The notes under the pieces were generated by a model. The model did no database searches, was not told the origin of the DNA, and saw only the letters and a list, made by a program, of their open reading frames with translations. Both the position numbers and the translations under genes were made by a program. From Diplocarpon mali (lineage: Eukaryota > Ascomycota > Leotiomycetes > Helotiales > Drepanopezizaceae): a stretch of DNA of 64,000 nucleotides. Positions 38,064 to 49,305 of the stretch are shown piece by piece; the stretch's first letter is position 1; each line of letters starts with the position of its first letter. Location of the stretch: NCBI GenBank assembly GCA_024741835.1, contig JAENRP010000083.1, forward strand, positions 57,499-121,498, given 5' to 3'.

Positions 38064-39115
38064 CTACTCCCTCAAGACAAAGTCGACATAAACATCACCC
38101 CTCGCCTCCCCACTCCCAATCCTCTTCCCCATCCCAACAAGTTTAATGCCAACTTTCCTCGGCTTTTTGGACACCTTACTTCCCTCTTCTTCTTCTTCCT
38201 CCTCCTCCTCACTGTCAGAAAGCCTCCTCTTCCTGAACGCCGGCGGACTAGGGTAACAACTCTTCGGTCCCGTCGAGAGAGAGTCCCGCGGCCCCAACGC
38301 ATCTGCTAGTTTCGGGAAAAGCTCCGCGGCTTCAACCTCGATGCCCACGCGCGGCATCGGGTCTTTCGGCCCTACAATTCTCTTCTGATCCAGGTCGTAC
38401 AAGATCTGGCGTTCGCTGCAGACATCCGTAGGACAAAGATCGACCGTGAGATGTTCATCACGTGCGGGCCGGCCAGGTTTGCGTCGTTGCGATCCCCAGC
38501 TCTGGGCAGCTCGGAAGGTGCAGTGCAGGTCAGGACAGCCTACGCCTGGAATCTCATCCCCGAGCTGGGCAAAAGCGTACGGTGTTTCTAGGACTATTCG
38601 TGGGCCGAAGAGGAGACGGTGGGCTCTCAGTCTGACGCTTCCGTTGGAATCGTAGACACGCTGGGCGATGAGGAGATCTGGATTCTGTCGGGAAAGATCT
38701 CGGGCGGATATGAGAATCTCGCGGTTGACGTATGTCTTGGTCTCGCCGTTGATGACTCGGTCTTCCAATCACGTAAGCCAGCCGGTTTTCGGGGCGATCA
38801 GGCGTATACATATATACCTTTGAAGAAAACGACTCGCCCCCCAACTTCTCTCCAGACTTCCTGGTTGTCCTCATGTTCGCCGGCCGCGATTGTCAAAGTA
38901 CGGTTGTTCCTAGCAGTTGCTTCCTGGACGGGACCTAGATGCTTCGATTGCATGTAAGGTAGCAGAGGCAGGTTGCTCTTCCTCCAGGCTTGATCTTGCT
39001 CGAGTCTTCTCTCCTTGCGTGCCGAGTAGGAGGCACTGGTCCTCGTGTTGGGCCTTGGTTCGCCTGTGGCAGGATCTTCTTCTTCCACCTCTGCGGGTTT
39101 GGGTAGACGTCGCAT
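38064..39115 (-). CDS. Protein of unknown function with acidic run and basic C-terminus
   Basis: Two exons, 39115-38818 and 38761-38064, give about 331 aa. The 56-nt intron has a GTATAT donor and a GGAAG acceptor, and the junction reads GGRVVFFKDRVINGETKTYV. I do not recognise the family. The middle part (EVWREVGGRVVFFK through LLFGPRIVLETPYAFAQLGDEIPGVGCPDLHC) looks like a folded, beta-rich domain. The C-terminal part has a Glu run (about nine E after SDSE) followed by the basic SKVSKKPRKVG, a plausible nuclear localisation signal. The N-terminus is charged (RRLPKPAEVEEEDP, SARKERRLEQ). The start at 39,115 is the first ATG in frame; the frame is open further upstream, so another exon is possible. 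Confidence 0.6.
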
Positions 39116-40027
39116 TGCCCAGCTGGATAATGTACAAGCAAGATCGTGCCGGACGTGCTGAAGCGGTTTTAGGGGGAAGCCAGGCAACAAACGTGAAGGG
39201 GGTTCAGAAGCCACTGATCGGTTTCGTTTTGGTTCGGATCGAACCCAAGGAAAGGAATAGAGCAGGCGGGTCTTGATCGAAGGAATCCCAAGTCTTCATT
39301 CAGGCCATTCGTTGGCGACAAAGAAGACGTCCTGGGCGTGGAGGTGGAAGTGGAGAACCCTCGACAAGCCCCGAGTTGGATCACTCCAACCGGGGTCACA
39401 ATTTCCTGGGTAATGGAGTATCGAGAGTTGGAATCCTGAGGCCATTCTGACTGTCGTAATGTGTCTGAGAATGAGGGGGAGAATGAGCGTACGAGGACAT
39501 GGTAGATGCACATCATCGACAGTCAGCAATCCGAAGCGAACTCAATCGACACCATCGACATTTATCGGCACTTCGATGGCTCGGCGCCAAAGGGCCGATG
39601 GGAGAGCCGGGAATCACGTGCTGCATACTCAGAAAACAAAGTAGTGCGGAGGTACCACCGCTACCACAGGGGGAGTGCTCCACACCGCCGGCGCTAAGCA
39701 AGGGTGTGCGGCAGAATAGAACACAGCAAGTCCTTCAACGCGCAAATGGTCTTGCCAAGGACGACATTCTGCCAGCCCTTGCTGCTTTAAGTAGGCGGTG
39801 TAAAGGACCTCCCCCGGTCTCCTCCGTCCTTCGTCTACCATTCCCGCCTGGGGTTACCTACTTAACTTGCATGCAAGACGCTCATGACGTGGGAGTCTTT
39901 GCCGCGATGCAAGTCAATACACAGTCATACTGTACAATGAACACACCTCCTCAAGAATCCAATTCCATCATCATAAAAGCCATCTCGCATGGGTATCATA
40001 CTCTACGTATACGTCCGATCCGGTTCC
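39116..40027. other. Intergenic spacer
   Basis: 912 bp between the unknown-protein gene and AME1, both on the minus strand, so it should hold the 5' region of the former and the 3' end of AME1. The small frames on both strands show no domain. Confidence 0.45.
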
Positions 40028-42138
40028 TCAGTCCTTCCTGTTTTCCAATGCCAACGCAGCCCGTTCCAGAAACGCGTTGAACTCCTTGATCTGCCTCAGA
40101 ACACCCCCGGAATCTCCCTTGAGACTGACTTCACCGGCTACTCTTCTGAGCAGTAGCTCAGTTCCGAGCATATCGCCCGCCTGATCGACAGCACCATTCT
40201 CTGCTGACTTCCCCAACTCAAGTGCTAGCTCGATGTCGTGAATATCCGTGTTGAGGGAGTCCCGCCCCTGGAACGGATTAGCATATACTCATGTATGCGG
40301 ATGCGCGCTTTGAGTGACCAACCTGTGCATATGTCTTTTCCCTCTCGTGCTTCATTCGAATATCATCCATACGCAGCGCCACTTGCTCGCGCTCCTTGCG
40401 AACTCGGAGGATGTCTTCGCGCAGACCTAATTTCTTCTTCCGTTCGTCTCGCACTCGGCGCCCAAGAGATTGTGCATTATCTAGATTGATCGTCTTCGAC
40501 GCATTAGCCACTACGTTGCCTGCCAAGGAACGAGACTTACATGGTCAAGCAGACGCATTTGCAGTTCTTGTCCGAATTCTTCGACAGCTGCCATTTTAAT
40601 TTTAAGCTCTCGCCTCGACACTTTGTCCTGGAAACTGCTGCTCATCTCTTCCAGGGTGCTTAAAGAAGAATCTATGATTTCTTGGCATACATTGCTCAAC
40701 ACATCAATGGTGCTGACGCCCCCGCGCTTCATATGAGGTATTTCTGCATTGAGAATTTCTGCATCTGATTCATTCCCGTCGTACAACGGCGGTCTGGTCA
40801 GGCGATGTACGATAACAGGAATGGGACTACCAGCGCCGACCAGTATCTTCTTTGCTGCCGTTTTTGCCTTGGTCTTCGAACCACCCTTTTTGATATGACA
40901 TCGTCCATTGGGACTCGAACCAGTTCCACGTCTTCCTTTTGGCTTTCTGATCACAGGAGTTCTAAGAGCTATAGAGGCACCAAGTTCGGGAGACTTGGTG
41001 AGACGTCTTGATGTTCTGCGACCCCGGTTCTTATTCAGTGCCGCAGCAGCATCCTCGTCATCAATTGCTTCAGCCTCTTCCGGCTCCTCAGAGTGTATGG
41101 TGGTCTCTCCAATTTCTGATATGATATCCTTAACAGCTGCGATGGATTTGCCGCCACGGCGGTCTGGTTGCTCTGGTGACAAATCGTCGAGCCCCTCAAG
41201 AGTAGACGGTGTCTGGCTTTGCCGACTTGGGAGTGCTGGCGAAGGTTTTGGAACATCCTTTCCTCTCTTACGCTTTCTCTGTGTAATAGGGGTCTTTTCT
41301 TGGAATTCTATGAGCTCGTCGGCCTGTATTCCTTGCAATTGTGAACTTGCTTGACTTGCTGCCTCGGCAACAAGACAAGACCTACGTCCACTACCAGGTG
41401 CACCTCTCGGACTCTCGGCGACTTCCTCAATCATCCGAGCAGCTGACGCCGGCGCACTTCTGTTTGGAGAAGAAACTGCTACAAGAGATTCCTGCTCGAT
41501 GATCGATTCAGATACCTGCTCTTCATCAATCGACAGAAGTGAGGCATCTGGAAGTGTATCATCTGGGCCATCGCTGGGTCCATCTTGTTCGGTCGACAAC
41601 GGTAAATCCGAAGGTTCCAAAGCGGAATCGTGCCGGGGCTCGAGCTCTTCACGCGGATCGGTCTCATCTAATGCGTAAATATCACGTCTCGGTGGATTCC
41701 TTGATCGGGTGCTGCTCGAAGATGTGGGAGCCACGTCAGTATGCAGCTTCCTCCTCTTGGCTGATGTATTTGCGTCGTTCGTGCTATTGGAGACGCGGAG
41801 TTTGTCCGATGTGCTCGCCGGCACTGAAAGTTGGCGGTTTGGAATGGGCGTTTGGGAGGTGGATGCTTCGGGGACTAAGGGCAGTGGTAGCTGGACTTGT
41901 GGCGATAAAATAGAAGGGTTTGCATTTGGATCTGCGGGAGCAACTGGGAATGTAAGCCCAAAGTCGAAATCCTTGACTTGACGTCTCCTATTTGAGAGAT
42001 TTTTAGCAAGCTGGCTCGAAGCGGGGGTATTTGATCTCACTGAGATCCGCGCAGTCGCTGCTGCATGCGCTCTTCGCGCGCTAAAACTCGTTAGCATTCA
42101 ATTCCCCGTTCCCACGACATGCGTAACTTACAAGCCAT
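40028..42138 (-). CDS. AME1: Inner kinetochore protein AME1 / CENP-U
   Basis: Part of the COMA complex linking centromeric chromatin to the outer kinetochore. Five exons fit: 42138-42132 (7 nt), 42080-42041, 41987-40541, 40493-40323 and 40267-40028, giving about 634 aa. The 7-nt first exon (ATG GCT T) is followed by an intron with a perfect GCTAACG branch and TTTTAG acceptor. The joined start MASREERMQQRLRGSQRRQV leads to KDFDFGLTF, which is how fungal AME1 proteins begin. A long disordered Ser/Pro/Glu-rich middle is followed by the conserved C-terminal coiled coil: TIDVLSNVCQEIIDSSLSTL, EEFGQELQMRLLDHTINLDN, EDILRVRKEREQVALRMDDI, and SLNTDIHDIELALELG. Ignoring the splices and starting at 42,097 loses the conserved start. 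Confidence 0.85.
42132..42138 (-). other. 7-nt coding microexon at the AME1 start
   Basis: The initiator codon plus Ala codon and one base of the next codon (ATG GCT T) precede a 51-nt intron (42081-42131; GTAAGT donor, GCTAACG branch, TTTTAG acceptor). The only support is the resulting conserved N-terminus and the strong splice signals. Confidence 0.65.
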
Positions 42139-42919
42139 CCTGCGCGGATTGTGAAGAGCGTTGTAAATGTAGTCCTAAGCCGACGCGGTCGCTGTAATAG
42201 ACGCGACTTAGCGGTCTTGGCCAGCACGACACGTGATTGAGAGCATTCTCGAAGCTCGAGCTGGGGTCCCAGACTGCCTGCCTTGACCGAGTGCTAGGGA
42301 TTGATATCTCTTGGGAAACACCTTGCTAGTTTCGGTAGACACCGAAATCGGATTGCTTTGAGCTTTGGGTGCTTCCAGCTCCATGTCAGATGCTTTTCAG
42401 CTTTACATGCTCTTTTTGTTTGCCCTCAAAATCCAGCACAAATCATTTACACAAGCAATCCGCTATGCCCTTGCTATGTTTACTATTTGATACGGTATTC
42501 AAATACACACCGTAGCTGCTTACCTTCGCCAAAACTAGTGATTCTCAAAGTCATGCTCAAGTCAGTTATCACGCGAACAGATTCGGAACGAAGATGAGAG
42601 AATCATGTCATGGAGAACGTCTCGAAAGCAGAGCATAGCGATCTAACAAAATGAGCAATCCAGCGGACAGCTACTTCGTGGTACAAACTCCAGCCCTAGC
42701 ATTAGCCCATAGCAACTCATGATGCGATATGATATGACACACCAGCAGGCCGGCAGTCTATATAATTAGCCAGTGTACCACCGCAGAACAACAGACGAGG
42801 GCGTGCTTGGCGAAAGAGAGAATATGTAATGCCAGATGAATAGAGATGGAGAGAGATGGAGAGAGGTGAAACCTACAATGAACCATCCCCTACCAGCCAT
42901 CGACTAATGCGGAAACCCC
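42139..42919. other. Intergenic spacer
   Basis: 781 bp holding the AME1 promoter (near 42,140-42,300) and the 3' flank of the next minus-strand gene. A short gagatggagagagatggaga repeat lies near 42,845. No gene seen. Confidence 0.45.
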
Positions 42920-43932
42920 CTAAGCGAACAACAACCAAGCAATCCCAACCACCGCAAGTGTAACCACGACATGCCGACTTGGCTTGGGCGAGGCTTCCCT
43001 CAGTTCCTCTACCCAGCGCCATGCACTACCGACGCCCATCTTCAATGCTTTCTCGTAGATCTCGACACCATCTATGAATTGTCCAAGCTCGCCTCTTCCC
43101 TTTCCTCCAGCTCTAGATTGGGAGGGGAGAGGCTTAGGTTCGCCACGGACTGTGGAAGGTGCGAAGGCCCAGGCGGATGCGTGTCGGCCATACATGCAGT
43201 AGTACACGAAGATGGGGATAAAGAAGCGCGAGATGCGATTGTTATAGAGATAGGGGTGCGAGGTCGAGGAGTCGAAGACGAAAGTGCTGTCTTGAGCAGA
43301 GAGGACGAATGGGGCAGCTCTGTTGGATGTCAGCTTTGGCGCGCCTTGCAGTATGAGCGACATGAAGAGGAAAAAGAAAACTCCAAGGGTCGATAGGGGC
43401 CGAAACAGAGAGGAACATACTTGTACACATCACTCTGTCTCTCTGCCTCATTCCTAAACAACATGTCGCACTCTTTCATGACCGCACTGTTCACCTTTCC
43501 TCCGAGCTCCAGAATGGTAGCGATTTCCTCATGCTGATGCTTTTCGTAAGCCTCCTTAAACCCCATGATCAGTTCCCTCAACTTCTCGCCACTGTACCCC
43601 CCCTGCCTAGTATTCTCCGCGTAACGTCTGAAAGCCTCCATCCCTAGTTCCATGGCTAGATGCTGTGTCACGTTCTCATTCATGAGCCCGGTGATTCCGG
43701 ACGCGGCCTCAATGGCAGGAAAGTAGACTTGTTCTTCGACGACTTGATGATGGTGCATAAATTCGTAGGTGATGACGCAGTATGCGAGGAGCGAAGCTGC
43801 TTCAGCGGTACCAGGGGAAACGAGGGGTGCATGGTGATAGATACTGTTGAGGGCCCGGAAAATGGTGTTGTGTGTCTGAGCCATGTAGCGTGCGGCGGCG
43901 ATACAGTGGTGCGATGGAGGAATGGACGACAT
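42920..43932 (-). other. Hemerythrin-like (HHE) domain segment with C-terminal membrane anchor
   Basis: Listed separately because it could be annotated as its own gene starting at the ATG at 43,932 (MSSIPPSHHC...), about 303 aa. The His/Glu pattern of the diiron four-helix bundle is visible in four helices: H in AQTHN, HHH..EE with YFP after it, QHLAMELGMEAF, and HQHEE. The last 17 residues form a tail-anchor-like helix. Within the fused model it begins near residue 445. No independent promoter space exists between it and the dehydrogenase frame. Confidence 0.7.
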
Positions 43933-45314
43933 GGTGAGAGCACCCGTTTCGGATATCAGTTTGAAGGGTACTGCAGGCCTGTGGCTTTGTCAGTATTAAA
44001 ACATGTTGACTTTCGATGGCTGACATACCAGGAAGGCAACACGCCCGTCTTGACCGGCCCATGGTACTCTGGTGAGAGGTAGGACTCCACTGCTCCTTTG
44101 ACCGCAGCGTCTTGATTGGCATATGGCTGATCTTTCCAGGGCACAAAACCTAGTCTCTCCCGTGCCTTCTTGACCGAGTACGTACGGGTGTATAAGATGA
44201 ATTCCATACGCTCCAAAATCAAATCTTGAGGGCGCAGCTTTCCCCATGTCGTAGCCCAGACGAACCACTCTGCCATGTGAGCCAGGATGAGGACCATCGG
44301 AGGAGGAATATACCACACGGTATTGAGCGGTCTCTCGTCACCCGCCAAAGCCCAATACTTGCGAAAGAACGTGAGGGGAGGGGACGGCTGGTCGTCAGTG
44401 ATATTGAAGGCCTCACCCGAGATTTTCGTAGCATGAGGATCTGATATCTCGGTTATCATACCCTTCGCAGCGAGTATGTGCGCAATAGCGACGTGACCGA
44501 CGTAAACAACATCCATTTCGATGTCGTTATACCCCATCCATACACCAGTGTTTCCATTCTCGAGAGCCTTGATCACAGGCCCAATCATCTGACCATCTCC
44601 TTCACCGTATAATGCAGTAGGCCGAATGCAGCATGTACGGATGCCATGCTTACCGTTGGCTTCCCGAACGATTTTGTCGCCCATCGCTTTTGCTACATGA
44701 TAGGGGTCCCCTTTAATCAGCTTTGGCTCGGCGAGGGTAGGTGTTGATTCATCTGCATGGTCATAGCCACCACCCGGGCTGGCCACGATGGGTGCCGATG
44801 AGGTGTAAACATAAACCTGCACTGTGCCGGTTTCAACAGCTGCTTGCAGCAGGTTCTGATTGCCATTGATGTTGACCTTGAAGATATTTGGAACAAGCTC
44901 ATGGTCCTTGTAGGCGTGGGGTGAGGCAGTGTTGATTATTACCTTGGGTTTTGATTTGCTCATAACATGTCGGACATGATCAAGGTTCGTAACATCACCG
45001 ATCTCGTAGTTGACGCCATCCTGGAGGTTCTTGAAAGGCGAGCGGCACATGACAGTTATGGAACCACGAGTTGGCTCCTTGAGGAGAAATTTAACAACAT
45101 GTTGGCCTAGGAAACCACAGCCACCAACAACAAGCACGTCGCCCAGCCGTGAACCACCAGCTGGGAGTTCATCAAATGATGACATGCGTGTGAGAGTACA
45201 GGATGGAGCGGTAGACATCACTGGCGATGGTGTTGCGCTGTAGCATCGCTCTTCTTCCGGAGATGCCATGCTTACTCGCGCCGGACTGGTTGGTGCGAAC
45301 ATGGAAGAGGACAT
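42920..45314 (-). CDS. 3beta-HSD/sterol-dehydrogenase-like protein fused to a hemerythrin-like domain
   Basis: Three exons, 45314-44029, 43978-43421 and 43319-42920, give about 747 aa. The first 430 residues are an extended SDR of the 3beta-hydroxysteroid dehydrogenase (NSDHL/Erg26-like) type: VVGGCGFLGQHVV (residues 62-74), TSS at 171-173, YHVAK (Tyr205, Lys209), and RPTALYGEGDGQMIG. A 50-nt intron (43979-44028; GTATGT donor, TACTGAC branch, CACAG acceptor) removes a short stop-containing tail and joins this in frame to WPAVPFKLISETGALT and the hemerythrin-like part. That part has QTHNTIFRALN, FMHHHQVVEEQVYFPAIEAA and YEKHQHEEIATIL. A 101-nt intron follows, then two hydrophobic segments (FFIPIFVYYCMYG; C-terminal HVVVTLAVVGIAWLLFA). 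If the first intron were retained, two separate frames only about 24 bp apart would result. I favour the fusion. Confidence 0.72.
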
Positions 45315-47421
45315 GAGTTGCTAACAGAAAGAGGTTGTTAGCTCAGAAGATTGATATTTGAAGGCGGTGAATGAGAATATGTGTGGCGGGGCAAAAAAGA
45401 AGGTGAATGGCTTCAAGAGTTGTTGTCTGGAAGAAATGTATGAGTTGAAGAGCACTAGATCGGAGCAGCTTGTTGATCTCGAGGAGTATAATTAGGAGGC
45501 TGATGCTTCGTAGATTAGAGGAGATGAATGGCTTTGAGAGTTATAGTAGACAAGAGGTGGATAATTCCACGTGCAGATCAGAGGAGATGTTGACTTGGAC
45601 AGTTGTAGATTTGTAGATTTGGAGCGTCGTAGAGTTGTAGATGGGAGGTGAGGTGAGGTGTGACGCTCTTAAGCAGAAATCTAGCGCGTCAATATCAAAC
45701 GGCATCGCCCAAACGAGCAATTTGACAAGAATTGAAGCCGACAGAGCGCATTGGATGCAACGCCATCAAGGAAAGATCGAGGGCCAGGTAGAAAGCCAAG
45801 AGTAGCAAGAACAACAGTCATGCTTCTTCTGTCTTTGTAATCAGAAAGGTGTCTACCTCCATCCCTATACTTACTTTCACATCCGTGATCTCGCACCTAT
45901 ATGATATACCAATCTCCTGATTAAACCTACATCTGCAACCCACATATTCGCACTTGTCTACTCATACCTGTATATCTTCCAACAGGCACGGTTGAACGAC
46001 GCAAGATGCACCTGTATATCCGACAATCAGTTGAACGGGCCAAAGAACCAGTTGCAGTACTCGCATCCTTGATGCACGCCTGCTCCCGTCACAGAGCAGT
46101 GCAACAGGTCCCCCAGAATAGATATCAGATGGGGAATACCCGCAACCAGGAGGCAACATACGACGTCGCCTCAACTCCAAGATACTGCCTCGCTATTTGG
46201 GCGCTGCAGACCAGCCAGGCTCATAAAATATTGCATCCTGACCGAAATAGCTATTCTGGTCGGCCGGGCTGCTGCTTCTCCATGGGTCGCATACCTAACT
46301 GGAGGATAGCGAGAAGTTCGGCTCGTTTGGAGTGCTGCTTCACGCCAGGGCTCAGTTACCGTGAGAAGGTTCCGTGCAGAGCAGCTCTCTGAGTCGACGA
46401 TCCTGCGCTCATCCTCGCGGTGAAGCAGGTACAGCACGCCAGCCTGGCAGCTGGCATCTTTTACAGCTTGACCTCTGGAAAGAACATGGAAAGGCTCACC
46501 TCGGCGAGGTCGAGTATGGCTGTGATAGGGGCTTGCAAACGACCCACCCCACGCATCCTGGTTCCTAGAACTAAGTCACGACCGAAGATTGGTTCTGGGC
46601 GAGATCTGTTCCATGGGACTGTTCCATGGGAATAGATGAGCTGGTGAACATATATGTTCCATAGGATCGGGTTACCAAGGTACCTGCACATATCAGTTCC
46701 TGTTTGACTTGTTTGACGGTTCGTACTAACAGAATCCCAGGTGAGCCTTTCCCATAGCAGTCGACACGGGTATGAAACGGCTCCCTGGATTAGGTATAAA
46801 AGGTTCGCAAGGGACAAACCCCACCAGATACAGCACCAACAACTTCTCGCTTCTCGGCTTCAGGCCCCGTCTAATTTCGAGGGATTGCTCCAAAACAGAG
46901 TCGCCACAGTCCCAGTCAGACCAGGAGACAATGCCCGTGTGGATCGCATCCCTTGCATACACATGTACCTACAGTAACTGACAGCTGACAACTCGTTTCG
47001 CATCAATACCTGCACAAGATTACGTCCCATTTTCGGCATGGGTACGCCATACACGCATGAACCACCCAGATCAAATCCAGGATCCGATCTCTACTAGATC
47101 AGTAGGCCAGGCCGCAATCTGATCGTCCCACGCTCCCAGGTCTGCTGCATGTGATGTCTGCAGCCTCCCCGCTGCGCAGTTGCAGTTCACCCTGGTGGTA
47201 GCGATCAGAGCCGCATACGCGCATGCAAACGGGTACATGTGCATCTGCATCTGCATCTATATCTGAAGTGCTGGAGTAATGCTCAGAAGAGATGAGAGCA
47301 GAGGAAGAATTGTAGGGGAGAGGCGTCGTGGAGAGGTGAGAGTGTCGTTGTTTTGGGCCGGATCTGAAATGCTATGCCAAGTCAAGTTCTCCGTATGCTC
47401 GTACATACGAAGTACCTTATG

Positions 47422-47532
47422 CTCCGTCGCAGGCCAGATAAACACCAGTACCGGCGTTTGCTGGGAGAGTTCGACCTGGTTTACAAGGTTAAATTATACT
47501 TTCATGTGGTGTTTGTTTGGCCTACGACGACG
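47422..47532. mobile_element. Small inverted-repeat element (MITE-like), copy 1
   Basis: The left end reads ctccgtcgcaggcc....aaacacc and the right end ggtgtttgtttggcctacgacgacg, its imperfect reverse complement. The element is 111 bp. A second copy of almost the same length with the same ends lies at 56,813-56,925. It has no coding capacity. I could not define target-site duplications. Confidence 0.55.
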
Positions 47533-49002
47533 TAAGTAACGGTTCTCAAGCAGCGGGTGTTGCCGCTGGCATGGAGCAAAGGCGGTGTGGTGTTTACTTG
47601 GTCCTTGAACGCGAACGGGCAGGCCTTAGCTCAGGGCCGTTTGTTGACGACAACACAACCTACCCTCAACTTACCCTCAACCTTTCCAAGAACCTTTACA
47701 CCGTTTCGGATCGGTTCGCCGAATCTTGTTCGCTTTTCGGAGCAAGAAAAAGTATCAAGCCCATTGCCTTGAGCTCCGCCTCGGCCTCTCCCTCGGCTTC
47801 TACCTCGACCTCTACCATCTCCAGACGTGTAGGGCACCCACCCATTTCTGTGCTTCCCCGGCACGAACTCTCGTCGCACAGGTATCATACCTCCAGCGGA
47901 CACCGGGAAACCGTTGGCCGAGTCACCATCCCGATAAACCGAGGAGCTTCTGTTCGCCTCTATCTGCGCCTTGGACACCTATATCAAGTAGGTAAAGTAA
48001 CGTGTGCCACCTGCATGACAGGCTCGACCGTTGCCTCGTAGCCCGAGGAATTATTTGCCGATGCCCATGACGGTGTCAGTTCTTTCCGTTGGCATACACG
48101 CAAATGGCAAGCGGCACAAGGATACAGTACCGTCAGTGAGCCCAGGCTCGCAAAAGCAGAAGCACAGTCCTGGTCTTGTGTGTGTGCTGCGTTATGGCTG
48201 GTCATCTACCTTATGGTATAGTGCGGGCGCTATTCTTGGATAGCTGCCTTGTTGTGGAAGCGTTGCAGGCAGAAGGTGGTCGAGAGGTGAGACGGTGTAG
48301 CAGGTGTTTGGTCTGCTCGTGCAGTATCTTCTTCGCCAGATGCCCGTCGAGATCAGGGAAAGAAATGCAGCCCCTAGTACGAAGCGTGAGGCGTGAAGGA
48401 GGACCTGGTATTGGAGCTGAATCTGGAGCTGGGCTTGTGTGTGAGCCGGGACAATACCATTAGTCGACAAGAGAGCATAAGCCAGTTCTGGTTCGCACAC
48501 ATCAGTGTCATTTGCCTCGCCTCACAATTTACAACGTGCTATATGCCAAGCCTGGTTGCTTTAGATGTTTCGCTCACCCTTCACTTCCTCCTCTATTTTA
48601 TAGCCTCTCCGCCCCCGCCTCCCACCTCCGAACCTGCGCTTGTGCCTGTGTTATCTCATAGCTGTGCTCGTACCAGATAAGTGTTTCACGGCAATATCTA
48701 AGCGGCGAGCCTCAATCGTGTAGAGGACTGCCCTGTCTCGGAGTGCATTGCGGTGTAGCGAAGCGAGACAAAGACACCGAAGCATTTCTGGGTGTGGTTG
48801 TGCATCCTGACGAGGACGCGGAATCAGCAGCAGGTCTCAGCTTTCCGCCTGAATAAGGTTGAAGGACGCGGATGTGCACGGTCGTGTATGTATTGTAGGT
48901 ATGTATGTATACATCTTGTGTTGAGAGTAAGAGAGATTGTGTGTTTACGGGTTAGTGCTGTGGGAACGGATGTGAGAGAAGATATATATATTAAAAAAAA
49001 AA

Positions 49003-49017
49003 NNNNNNNNNNNNNNN
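49003..49017. other. Assembly gap (15 N)
   Basis: Fifteen undetermined bases follow a run of ten or more A. The true length of the gap is unknown; it lies outside any supported gene. Confidence 0.98.
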
Positions 49018-49305
49018 TGGTCTTAACTGCCTCGGCATCTGGAATGGCGTGGAAGAAGGAATTTTCAATATGTTTGCAGGCAGCAAGTTTGAGATTATTT
49101 CGGTTCTACCGACCAGCACACGTGTGCCTTGTGAGCTCCAACACTCGCCCGACGCCCATCTCCATGAATTTAGTCTCTCCAAAATTACTATAGAAGAAAC
49201 TCCCAAACAGCGCCAAACAAAATTACAACTCTCGACTTCATGAACCTCGAAGGCAGATGCACCAGAAGACTTACCTCTCAACAACCACTCAGCCGGGGAA
49301 ATAAC

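Larger units (their letters stand above)
45315..49305. other. Gene-poor region with assembly gap
   Basis: 4 kb without a supported gene, between the 5' end of the fusion gene and the 3' end of the AnmK-like gene. It contains the small inverted-repeat element at 47,422, purine-rich promoter-like sequence near 45,320-45,660, a run of A, and a block of N at 49,003-49,017. Confidence 0.5.
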
